Positions 1 through 5,303 of a stretch of 5,338 nucleotides of DNA are shown here, in pieces. The stretch comes from DASSHC01 sp035693105 (lineage in GTDB: Bacteria > Chloroflexota > Chloroflexia > Thermomicrobiales > Thermomicrobiaceae): the NCBI GenBank assembly GCA_035693105.1, contig DASSHC010000367.1, positions 1-5,338 of the forward strand, written 5' to 3'. Position 1 is the first letter of the stretch. The number at the start of each line of letters is the position of its first letter. A program made the position numbers and the translations under genes. Below the pieces are notes generated by a model. That model was not told the origin of the DNA and did no database searches. It worked only from the letters and a program-made list of their open reading frames with translations.

Positions 1-11
1 GTGTAGCACGA

Positions 12-38
12 CGCCGCGCCGGTTCTCACGGCGCGGCG
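12..38. repeat. Strong GC-rich hairpin (10-bp perfect stem, 7-nt loop)
   Basis: Bases 12-21 (CGCCGCGCCG) are the exact reverse complement of 29-38, around the loop GTTCTCA. A weaker outer pairing of GTGTA (1-5) with TACAC (50-54) may extend it. There is no T-run on either strand, so it is not a canonical intrinsic terminator. It lies downstream of the minus-strand AbrB gene and its toxin remnant and may end that transcript, or it may belong to an element cut by the window edge. Confidence 0.5.
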
Positions 39-104
39 CACGCTAAGTATACACCGTTGATCACGCTCGCTCTGAGCGCGACGTCAGGCGCGACCGTTGG
101 GCAG

Positions 105-173
105 CTACGGCTCCAGGCGGGTGATGTCTGCTAGGCGATCATTGTCCGCGGTATTGATCACGGGCAGGCTCAT
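105..173 (-). pseudogene. Possible C-terminal remnant of a PIN-domain toxin (22 codons)
   Basis: Seven bases after the AbrB-type antitoxin stop, an ATG opens a 22-codon frame. It begins MSLPVINT, ends DITRLEP, and closes with TAG. PIN toxins commonly end in a pattern like L-P-V-[IV]-T-x-[ND]-x-x-[DH]-[FL]-x-[DE]-I-x-x-L, and this short frame follows it loosely. No other frame in 1-180 gives anything PIN-like. The position is exactly where the partner toxin of an AbrB/PIN operon should be. I infer that most of the toxin gene was deleted, leaving its last ~20 codons. A chance ORF of this size cannot be excluded, because the similarity is judged by eye and is short. Confidence 0.33.
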
Positions 174-180
174 CGCGCGG

Positions 181-432
181 TTAATCATGCTCCAGGGCAT
201 CTTGCCGGGCGATCTCGAGCATCTCATCGAAGTCGCGCGGTTGAGGCAAGCAACCGGCGGCCCCGGCCAGCGAGGCGACAGAGGAATATTTCGGAGCCTT
301 CAGCTCGACCGTGCCCTCGTCGGCCAGGACGAAGGCAATCTTATCGCCCTGCTTGAGGCCGAGGTGCCGGCGCACCTCTGCCGGGATATTGACCTGACCC
401 TTGCTGGTGATGGTAGCTGAGATCTCTTTCAT
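181..432 (-). CDS. AbrB/MazE/SpoVT-type antitoxin, apparently without its toxin
   Basis: The product is an 83-residue DNA-binding antitoxin with a SpoVT-AbrB swapped-hairpin domain. Residues 3-47 carry the family signature: ISATITSKGQVNIPAEVRR, then LGLKQGDKIAF and TVEL. The tail, about residues 49-83 (SSVASLAGAAG, then FDEMLEIARQDALEHD), resembles the toxin-binding tail of AbrB antitoxins that pair with PIN toxins. I chose the ATG at 430-432 because AGGAG sits 5 nt upstream and the domain begins right after it. The frame stays open further upstream to 576, but that extension is Cys/Ser/Pro-rich and unlike the family. In a complete module a PIN toxin would follow within a few bases. Here only a 22-codon fragment does. 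The protein probably represses its own promoter and may act as an orphan regulator or anti-toxin. Confidence 0.85.
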   Translation of the reverse strand: MKEISATITSKGQVNIPAEVRRHLGLKQGDKIAFVLADEGTVELKAPKYSSVASLAGAAGCLPQPRDFDEMLEIARQDALEHD

Positions 433-582
433 CGTGGCTCCTGGGCTAAGGCAGTCGCATCTAGGTACAGAGATGATGACGAATGCAAGGATCGTTGGCC
501 AACAGGAATCGTGCTGGGGTAGTGCCGCAGTGTCGCCGGGCGCCATAACAGAACACCAGGCCAGCGGGTTCTCCACTCCCCG

Positions 583-611
583 GCTATATCGGATATATCG
601 GGAGCGGCCAA
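583..611 (-). promoter_or_regulatory. Putative promoter for the AbrB-type gene with tandem TATATCGG repeats
   Basis: On the minus strand, TTGGCC (611-606) lies exactly 17 nt upstream of TATAGC (588-583). Each matches the sigma-70 consensus at 4 of 6 positions. The spacer contains a direct repeat in which TATATCGG occurs at 585-592 and again at 594-601 on the plus strand. An inverted repeat GAGCGG (602-607) / CCGCTC (616-621) adjoins it. AT-rich tandem sites inside a promoter would suit autoregulation by an AbrB-like antitoxin. The implied 5' leader of about 140 nt is long, and the matches are modest. Confidence 0.25.
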
Positions 612-634
612 TATCCCGCTCGGAAGAGCCGACG

Positions 635-1018
635 CTACGGCCGAGCGAGGAGGAGACCGGGGATGCGCTCGAAATCGCGAAGATTCCGCGTCAACAACTC
701 GAGGTTGTACTCGATCGCCGTAGCAGCGATGAATAGATCGGGTTGATCGATCACTTGCCCAAGTTGGCGCAGTTCCCCTCGGAGCCGCGCGTAGCGGCGA
801 GCAACGGTGCGTGTCAAATCGAGAATCGAGACACCTTGAATGAAGCGCCGGAAGACTTGCTCGTGACGCTGCGGATCGTGCCCGTAGTAGATGCCCTCGT
901 AGATCTCGGCGAAGGTGATGATGCTGATGGCCAAACCGGCTGGGAAGAGTTCGGTCAGCACCGTTGTCGCGGCCTCCCTACCCTTCAGGTAGTCGGCTAC
1001 CCAATCGCTGTCGACCAA
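635..1018 (-). CDS. vapC: VapC-type PIN-domain ribonuclease toxin, start codon probably damaged
   Basis: The readable product is 127 residues. VapC toxins are Mg2+-dependent endoribonucleases that usually cut tRNA or rRNA. The acidic PIN residues are visible: D3/D5 in VDSDWVADYLKG, E38 in ISIITFAEIYEG, D94 in DQPDLFIAATA and D115 in LLTRNLRDF. The fold therefore looks complete and potentially active. The only usual start codon is TTG at 1016-1018, because no ATG, GTG, CTG or TTG lies between it and the in-frame TAA upstream. That TTG has AGGAGG only 3 nt away and removes the two or three hydrophobic residues that normally precede the first catalytic Asp. Codons upstream would read R-R-F-L-V-D, whereas the family usually begins M-R-F-L-V-D-x-D. 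It follows and overlaps its antitoxin by 22 nt. Function as a PIN toxin is secure; whether it is expressed is doubtful. Confidence 0.85.
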   Translation of the reverse strand: MVDSDWVADYLKGREAATTVLTELFPAGLAISIITFAEIYEGIYYGHDPQRHEQVFRRFIQGVSILDLTRTVARRYARLRGELRQLGQVIDQPDLFIAATAIEYNLELLTRNLRDFERIPGLLLARP

Positions 1019-1317
1019 GAACCTCCTAGCTCGAGAGGTGGTCGATTACTGCGACGGCGATCGGCATAGATGTCGGCGACCAGCTTGTCGGTATCGAGGT
1101 CTGCCCAGCCACCAGCCGAGGAGAGGAACGCCTGGTAGTCGGCTTCAGTCTTGGGTCGGCGTGACGGCCTGCGTAGCTCGGTAATGGGTACGATGATGGC
1201 CAGATCCTCGCCGTCGCGTTGCAGCAGGCGCGGCTCGCCCGTCTGGTTCACCTCGTCGGCGATGCGCCGAAGCTCCGGGAAGTCCGCGACATCAATCGCC
1301 CTGGGTTGGCGGCTCAT
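997..1317 (-). CDS. vapB: Phd/YefM-type antitoxin paired with the PIN toxin, with a 9-residue C-terminal extension
   Basis: The product has 106 residues. The N-terminal DNA-binding and dimerisation part (residues 7-46) follows the pattern IDVADFPELRRIADEV, then TGEPRLLQRDGEDLAIIVP, typical of Phd-like antitoxins linked to PIN toxins. Residues 57-97 (TEADYQAFLSSAGGWADLDTDKLVADIY and onward) form the toxin-binding tail. From memory of the family, such proteins usually stop after a motif like SSRPPVEL. Here the matching NRPPLEL is followed by GGSWSTAIG before the stop, read in part from DNA that overlaps the toxin gene. The ATG at 1315-1317 has GGGAG 6 nt upstream. It should neutralise VapC and repress the shared promoter. 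The extension probably arose by loss of the original stop codon. Confidence 0.85.
   Translation of the reverse strand: MSRQPRAIDVADFPELRRIADEVNQTGEPRLLQRDGEDLAIIVPITELRRPSRRPKTEADYQAFLSSAGGWADLDTDKLVADIYADRRRSNRPPLELGGSWSTAIG
1024..1027 (-). other. Ruined ATGA stop/start overlap of the antitoxin-toxin pair
   Basis: The minus strand reads AGGA at 1027-1024. If base 1026 were T on this strand, it would read ATGA. The antitoxin would then stop right after PPLEL, and the toxin would start MRFLVDSD, giving a 130-residue toxin and a 97-residue antitoxin. Both frames check: ATG at 1027-1025 is in phase with the toxin, and TGA at 1026-1024 is in phase with the antitoxin. The same change also creates a perfect AGGAGG. 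Confidence 0.55.
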
Positions 1318-1499
1318 TTGTGACTCCCGTTGTTGGTCCTGATGAAACGCTTAGAAGCGGAGTGAGACTCGGCGCGGGGCTTCCCGCCGCAGCACCGGCA
1401 CCGAGGGCGCAACGCGCACTGAGTATATCGTGAGCAGCCGAAATCCCGTACACTGTGCCGCATTAGGGAGCAACGTCGTGTCAGGGAGGAGCGGGGCGG
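1318..1499. other. Divergent intergenic region between vapBC and the LLM oxidoreductase
   Basis: This 182-nt spacer must hold the promoters of both the minus-strand vapBC operon and the plus-strand oxidoreductase. Candidate -10 boxes are TATACT on minus (1427-1422) and TACACT on plus (1449-1454), both without convincing -35 partners. A 5-bp hairpin GCGGG/CCCGC spans 1374-1387. The ribosome site AGGAG at 1487-1491 serves the plus-strand gene. No extra gene is seen. Confidence 0.35.
1348..1359. promoter_or_regulatory. Palindrome CGCTTAGAAGCG, candidate antitoxin operator
   Basis: This inverted repeat, CGCTT-AG-AAGCG, has perfect 5-bp arms and a 2-nt centre. It lies about 30 nt upstream of the vapB ATG, in the leader. 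Type II antitoxins of the Phd class bind short palindromes near their own promoter, so an autoregulatory operator is plausible. A minus-strand TATACT at 1427-1422 could be the -10 box, but I find no good -35 at the right spacing. Confidence 0.3.
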
Positions 1500-2444
1500 A
1501 TGCCGCGGATTCGGCTGGGTGTGGCGCTCTGGTCGCAGTGCGCGAGCTGGGACGACTATCAGGCGGCGGCGCAACTGGTCGACCGGCTGGGCTACGACAC
1601 GCTGCTGACCAACGACCACCTGCTGAGCGAGGTCGGCCCGCCCGACCAGCCCAAGTTCGAAGCCTGGACCGCGCTGGCGGCCTGGGCCACGGTCACCAAC
1701 CGCGCCATGCTCGGCCACTGGGTCGGCAGCAACACCTTCCGCCACCCGGCGCTGGTCGCCAAGATGGCGGCCACCGTCGATCACGCCTCCCACGGCCGGC
1801 TCTTGCTCGGCATCGGCTCCGGCTGGTTCGCGCGCGAGCACGAGGTCTTCGGCCTCGACTTCGGCCGCGGCCCCGGCGAGCGGCTCGACTGGCTCGACGA
1901 GGCGGTGAGCATCCTGCGCGCCCTCTTCGACGGCCAGACGGTGACGCACGACGGGCCGCGCTACCGGGTGCGCGACTTGAAGCTCTACCCGCCGCCGGTG
2001 CGCGGCAGCATCCCGATCATGATCGGCGGCGCGGGCGAGCGGAAGACGCTGCGCACGGTGGCCAAATACGCCGATCTCTGGGACGCCAACATGCCGCTCG
2101 ACCCGGCCCAGGTGGCGCGCAAGGTCGCGGTGCTGGACGAGCACTGCGCCGCCGTGGGGCGCGACCCGGCGACGATCGCGCGCGTCATCAGCCCGCGCGT
2201 CTACATCCGCGACGACGAACGCGCCGCGCGCCAGGCCTACGCGGCGGCCCTGCGCCACAACGGCGCCGAGCCGGACCCGGCGGCCATCCTCTTCCTCGGC
2301 CCGCCCGAGGCGATCGCCGAGCAACTGCGCCCCTTCGTCGCGCTGGGCTTCAGCCAGTTCATCGCCGATATGCCGGCGCCCTACGACGTCGAGACGATCG
2401 AACGCCTGATCGGCGAGGTCAAGCCGTTGCTGGAGGGGATGTAG
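1500..2444 (+). CDS. LLM-class (luciferase-like) F420-dependent oxidoreductase
   Basis: The product is a 314-residue cytoplasmic TIM-barrel flavin/F420 enzyme of the bacterial luciferase superfamily. The order of motifs is typical. Residues 31-40 (GYDTLLTNDH) form the first cofactor-side strand. The block 79-110 contains RHPALVAKMAATVDH, then GRLLLGIGSGW. Residues 171-185 (IPIMIGGAGERKTLR) are the phosphate-binding strand. ADLWDA follows at 191-196. The C-terminal part, with FLGPPEAIAEQLRPFVALGF, is also characteristic. The ATG at 1500 has AGGAG 8 nt upstream. Length is normal for the family. The substrate cannot be told from sequence. F420 rather than FMN is inferred from the closest remembered relatives. 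radC follows closely in the same direction, so the two probably share a transcript. Confidence 0.88.
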   Translation: MPRIRLGVALWSQCASWDDYQAAAQLVDRLGYDTLLTNDHLLSEVGPPDQPKFEAWTALAAWATVTNRAMLGHWVGSNTFRHPALVAKMAATVDHASHGRLLLGIGSGWFAREHEVFGLDFGRGPGERLDWLDEAVSILRALFDGQTVTHDGPRYRVRDLKLYPPPVRGSIPIMIGGAGERKTLRTVAKYADLWDANMPLDPAQVARKVAVLDEHCAAVGRDPATIARVISPRVYIRDDERAARQAYAAALRHNGAEPDPAAILFLGPPEAIAEQLRPFVALGFSQFIADMPAPYDVETIERLIGEVKPLLEGM

Positions 2445-2475
2445 GCGAGGGGGAGCGATGGTCGCCGAGGGGCGA

Positions 2476-3183
2476 ATGAGCTATCACGTGCCGATGAAGG
2501 AGACTCCGGCCGACGAGCGGCCGCGCGAGAAGCTGCGCCTGCGCGGCGCCAATGCCCTGACCGACAGCGAACTGCTGGCGATCCTGCTCAACACCGGCGT
2601 GCGCGGCGAGTCGGTCATCGAGCTGGCGCGGCGCCTGCTCAGCGAGCACGGCGGGCTCTACGGCCTGGTGCGCACCGACCTGGCCGAGCTGGAGCGCGTC
2701 CATGGCCTCGGCGAGGCCAAGGCCGCCAAGCTCAAAGCCACCCTGGCGCTGGCCCAGCGCCTCAGCGCCCAACAGCCGGACGACCGCCCGCAGATCAGCA
2801 CACCCGAGGACGCCTTCACCCTGCTCGGCCCCGAGATGGCCGCGCTCGACCACGAGCAACTGCGCGTGCTGCTGCTCGACACCAAGAACCGCGTGCTGCG
2901 CGTCGCCACCGTCTATCAGGGGAGCGTCAACAGCGCCCAGGTGCGCGTGGCCGAGGTCTTCAAGGACGCCATCCGGCTGAACGCGCCCGCCTTCGTGCTG
3001 GCCCACAACCATCCCTCAGGCGACCCCACTCCGTCGTCCGCCGACGTGACGCTGACGCTGGAGCTGGTGCGCGCGGGACAGCTCCTCGGCATCGACCTGA
3101 TCGACCACCTGGTCATCGGCCAGGGCCAGTTCCGCTCGCTGCGCCGCCTCGGCCTCGGCTTCCCGACGCCGGCCGCGCGCTGA
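2476..3183 (+). CDS. radC: RadC family JAMM/MPN+ protein
   Basis: The product is a 235-residue RadC protein. Residues 12-60 match the family N-terminus (ADERPREKL, then ALTDSELLAILLNTG). Residues 73-92 (ERVHGLGEAKAAKLKATLAL) are a helix-hairpin-helix. The C-terminal JAMM metalloprotease-like domain has E160 (VAEVFKDA), H177 and H179 in HNHPSGDPTPSSAD, and D190, so the full metal-binding set is present. RadC was named from a supposed repair role that was later withdrawn, and its activity is unsettled. The start is uncertain. ATG at 2476 gives MSYHVPMKE, like relatives, with GAGGGG 3 nt upstream. ATG at 2458 adds six residues and has AGGGGG 4 nt upstream; ATG at 2494 lacks a ribosome site. The gene begins 31 nt (or 13 nt) after the oxidoreductase stop. 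Confidence 0.92.
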   Translation: MSYHVPMKETPADERPREKLRLRGANALTDSELLAILLNTGVRGESVIELARRLLSEHGGLYGLVRTDLAELERVHGLGEAKAAKLKATLALAQRLSAQQPDDRPQISTPEDAFTLLGPEMAALDHEQLRVLLLDTKNRVLRVATVYQGSVNSAQVRVAEVFKDAIRLNAPAFVLAHNHPSGDPTPSSADVTLTLELVRAGQLLGIDLIDHLVIGQGQFRSLRRLGLGFPTPAAR

Positions 3184-3213
3184 CCGACGGAGCACCGGCG
3201 AAGTGGAAGTTGG

Positions 3214-3585
3214 TCAGGCGCGCTTGCGAGCGGGTTCCGTGGGCCGAGGACGATCGCGATTTACCGCAATCCGCTCGACGATTTGGCCGGTCTCGTCGTC
3301 GAGAAGGGCGATCTCTAACGTGAATCCGAGCTTCCGCAGGTACCGCTCAAGCTTCTTGATCGTAATGTTGCCAACACCGCCCTCGTAGCGGCTGATCTCC
3401 TGCTGCTTGACCCCGGTCAGTTCCTCAGCCTGCTTTTGGGTCAGGCCACGATGGTCGCGAGCCGAAAAGAGCAACTGCGCGACATCGAGAGCAGCGGCTG
3501 CCTCCGCAAGCCGCTCGCGTTCCTCGTCTGGAAGCGAGGCGAGATATTGTTCCAGGTCGCCCAAGTCGGTCGTCTTCACGCTCAT
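3214..3585 (-). CDS. higA: HigA-type XRE-family antitoxin
   Basis: The product has 123 residues. A helix-turn-helix of the XRE/Cro type spans about residues 35-90 (LLFSARDHRGLTQKQAEELTG, with recognition helix VKQQEISRYEGG and then ITIKKLERYLRKLGFTLEI). The acidic N-terminal helix (residues 8-34) probably contacts the toxin. The C-terminus is a basic tail, RPRPTEPARKRA. Its ATG overlaps the toxin stop as ATGA at 3585-3582, with GGAGGA 9 nt upstream, so translation is likely coupled to the toxin. It should neutralise the upstream HigB-like toxin and repress the operon. Its stop lies 30 nt from the convergent radC stop, with no hairpin terminator seen between them. Confidence 0.9.
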   Translation of the reverse strand: MSVKTTDLGDLEQYLASLPDEERERLAEAAAALDVAQLLFSARDHRGLTQKQAEELTGVKQQEISRYEGGVGNITIKKLERYLRKLGFTLEIALLDDETGQIVERIAVNRDRPRPTEPARKRA

Positions 3586-3938
3586 TTCCGGCGATCCTCC
3601 CAGTCTTGCTTATAGCGGCGCGCCCGCTCCAACTCCCGCGGATCAAGCTTTTGCCGCTTCTTGATGTATCCGTTGGTGACGATAATTCGCGCCCCTTGTT
3701 GGAAGAAAAAGAACGCGCGAGCAATGTTCGTTCCGCCCACACGAACCTCGTAGATCCTATGCTCGGCATCAACCATCTCAACCAGCGGACGTCGATGATG
3801 TTCGCGGTCTTCGATACGGATCAGACCCTGCAGCATCAGCCGGTGAAGTTCGGGATGCTTCGCTCTGAGCGCTTCCAAAAATTGGGCCGCCGGCTTCACG
3901 CCATCCACCGTTTCATAGAACACAACGCGGAACTGCAT
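3582..3938 (-). CDS. higB: HigB/RelE-superfamily toxin (phage Gp49-like)
   Basis: The product is 118 residues, a ribosome-dependent mRNA interferase of the Gp49-like branch of RelE. It opens with the usual beta strand and helix (MQFRVVFYETVDGVKPAAQF). The central motifs are IYEVRV (62-67) and IARAFFFFQQ (72-81). The characteristic C-terminal motif is NGYIKKRQKLDPRELERA (89-106), with the basic residues expected of the active surface. The ATG at 3936-3938 has TAGGGG 5 nt upstream. The frame is open further to 4349, but that part is the shadow of the divergent gene. The toxin-first order and ATGA overlap with the antitoxin are typical of HigBA. All key elements look intact. Confidence 0.9.
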   Translation of the reverse strand: MQFRVVFYETVDGVKPAAQFLEALRAKHPELHRLMLQGLIRIEDREHHRRPLVEMVDAEHRIYEVRVGGTNIARAFFFFQQGARIIVTNGYIKKRQKLDPRELERARRYKQDWEDRRK

Positions 3939-4113
3939 CCCCACCCCTAACAACATATATCCTGTAGTCTGCCACTGACACATGGCGGGGTCAACCCGAC
4001 TCTTGAGTTTGGTGTCTACAGTACCGCAGGGTTGGTCACGACGGCTCCGCTCCCGGCCAGCGATATGCAGGTGCGAGGTGGGCAGCGCCGCGAGCGGAGA
4101 GGAGGCGGTGTCG
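3939..4113. other. Divergent intergenic region between higBA and the M29-like gene
   Basis: The minus strand carries TTGACC at 3994-3989, which matches the -35 consensus at 5 of 6 positions. It sits inside the palindrome GGGTCAACCC (3988-3997). A -10 at the ideal spacing would be CAGACT, a poor match; the better TATATG (3959-3954) is too far. A CTGTAG/CTACAG inverted pair (3962-3967 and 4016-4021) flanks this area. These could be the higBA promoter and HigA operator, but I cannot settle them. On the plus strand only the ribosome site AGGAGG (4100-4105) is clear. Confidence 0.3.
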
Positions 4114-5091
4114 ATGTCATTGTCCCAACTGGAGCGAGCGGCCGATGTGGTGGCGCGCGAGTGCCTGGCGGCGCGGCCCGGCGAGAACGCGCTGCTGATC
4201 AGCGACGCGGCGGTCGCGCCGGAGGTGCGCCAGGCGCTCCTCCAGGGCCTGGCGCGAGCCGGCGCGCTGCCGCACGAGCTGGCGGTGGATTTCAGCGCCG
4301 GGGTGCCGGCGCTCGACCTGCTCGACCGCGCCATGCTCGGCGCGGCCACGGCGGTCGTCGCCGCCGTCAGCCAGTCGCTGACCTACAACCGGGCGCTGGC
4401 CGAGCTGCGCCAGCGCGGCGGCCGCGTGCTGAGCATCCCGCGGGTCGAGCGCGGCATGCTGGAGCGCGTGGCGGCCAGCGACGTGCCGGCCATGCGCGCG
4501 CTGACCCAGCACACGATCGGGGCGCTGGCCGAGGCGCGGCAGACGCTGGAGCTGCGCGCGGAGGCCGGCACGCGGCTGCGGCTCGACATCAGCGCGGCCG
4601 GCCTGGACGTGATCGACGGCTTCGTTGGGCCGGGCGAGATCGACCAGCTTCCGGCGGGCGTAGTCAGCGTGGTCGGCGACCACGCCGAGGGCGAGATCAT
4701 GATCACCGGCCCGCTCAGCCTGCTGGACGAGCTGGATGCGCCGATCCGGCTGGTGATCGAGGAGAGCACCATCGTCGCGATCGAGGGTGGCGCGGCGGCC
4801 GAGCGGCTGCGCGCGCTCCTCGACGCCTTCCCCGACCCCGCCGCGCGCCGGGCCGCGCGCCACTGCCCCGCCGAGGTCGGCATCGGCACCAACCCCTCGG
4901 TGGTCTACCAGCCCAGCCCGCGCTTCAGCCCCGAGCAGGCGCGAGCGGTGGGGATGGTCCACGTCGGCCTCGGCGACGACCACCTCTTCCCCCACGGCTC
5001 GGTGCTGGCCCCGCTCCACGCCGACTTCCTGCTCCCGGGCGCCGAGGTCTGGCTCGATGGCGTCCGCTTCCAGCCTGAGCCGCGGAGCTGA
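4114..5091 (+). CDS. M29 aminopeptidase-like metalloprotein
   Basis: The 325-residue product resembles the M29 (aminopeptidase T/S) family and the related 2,5-dihydroxypyridine dioxygenase group. The N-terminal part (residues 5-60, RPGENALLISD) is the usual alpha/beta domain. The C-terminal half has the family landmarks: GFVGPGEIDQLPAG (E175), EGEIMITGPL, E254 in AEVGIGTNP, H283 in GMVHVGLGD, and the H302-x-D304 pair in LHADFLLPGAEVWLDG. These fit metal ligands. The position of the M29 catalytic Tyr appears to hold His290. The protein is shorter than classical M29 peptidases (about 400 residues). The ATG at 4114 has AGGAGG 8 nt upstream. A GTG at 4108 is too close to that site, and the frame extends to 3982 without family similarity. 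Peptidase activity is not assured, and a metal-dependent ring-cleaving or other activity is possible. Confidence 0.7.
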   Translation: MSLSQLERAADVVARECLAARPGENALLISDAAVAPEVRQALLQGLARAGALPHELAVDFSAGVPALDLLDRAMLGAATAVVAAVSQSLTYNRALAELRQRGGRVLSIPRVERGMLERVAASDVPAMRALTQHTIGALAEARQTLELRAEAGTRLRLDISAAGLDVIDGFVGPGEIDQLPAGVVSVVGDHAEGEIMITGPLSLLDELDAPIRLVIEESTIVAIEGGAAAERLRALLDAFPDPAARRAARHCPAEVGIGTNPSVVYQPSPRFSPEQARAVGMVHVGLGDDHLFPHGSVLAPLHADFLLPGAEVWLDGVRFQPEPRS

Positions 5092-5106
5092 GGATGCCTG
5101 GCGATT

Positions 5107-5145
5107 GGGCGGAGCGCCCGTACCGCGGCGGGCCCGCCGGCCCGC
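5107..5145 (+). terminator. Two GC-rich hairpins after the M29-like gene, no T-run
   Basis: GGGCG (5107-5111) pairs with CGCCC (5115-5119) around a 3-nt loop. GCGGGCC (5128-5134) then pairs with GGCCCGC (5139-5145) around CGCC. The overlapping 14-nt perfect palindrome 5126-5139 is an alternative fold. They start 15 nt after the stop codon, where a terminator is expected, but there is no following T-run, so termination is only suggested. Confidence 0.35.
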
Positions 5146-5192
5146 GCGTTGGCCGCATGGTCCCGGCATGTTCGGCGCCCGCACGCTGGGGC

Positions 5193-5303
5193 GTGGCGTA
5201 CGACGAGGGTGTGACGTAGGGCAAGACGGATCCCTCGACTACGCTCGGGATGACAGGGTTAGTAGGAGGCGGTCGACGACGACTCGCCGTTGTCGTACGC
5301 CAC
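5193..5303. repeat. 12-bp inverted repeat GTGGCGTACGAC interlocked with the larger repeat
   Basis: GTGGCGTACGAC at 5193-5204 is repeated exactly in inverse orientation at 5292-5303. Each copy lies on the left of one arm of the 26-bp inverted repeat, so the order is A-B-A'-B' rather than nested. The intervening DNA codes for nothing recognisable. Confidence 0.6.

Noticed and set aside
97..420. Plus-strand open frame of 107 codons
   Set aside because: It is the antisense shadow of the AbrB-type antitoxin, with no motifs.
433..576. 48-residue N-terminal extension of the AbrB-type antitoxin
   Set aside because: The extension is unlike the family, and the internal ATG has AGGAG at proper spacing.
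1314..2324. Long minus-strand open frame (336 codons) opposite the oxidoreductase gene
   Set aside because: Its product is Arg/Ala/Asp/His-rich with no recognisable domain, as expected for the complement of a GC-rich gene. The plus strand encodes a clear LLM enzyme.
3939..4349. N-terminal extension of the HigB toxin by 137 residues
   Set aside because: It overlaps the divergent M29-like gene, is Ser/Arg-rich without domain similarity, and the ATG at 3938 has a ribosome site right before the canonical toxin N-terminus.
4117..5184. Long minus-strand open frame (355 codons) opposite the M29-like gene, and a +1-frame companion (4032-5078)
   Set aside because: Both are low-complexity Arg/Ala/Gly products that mirror GC-rich codon structure. 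The frame at 4114-5091 has family motifs and a ribosome site.
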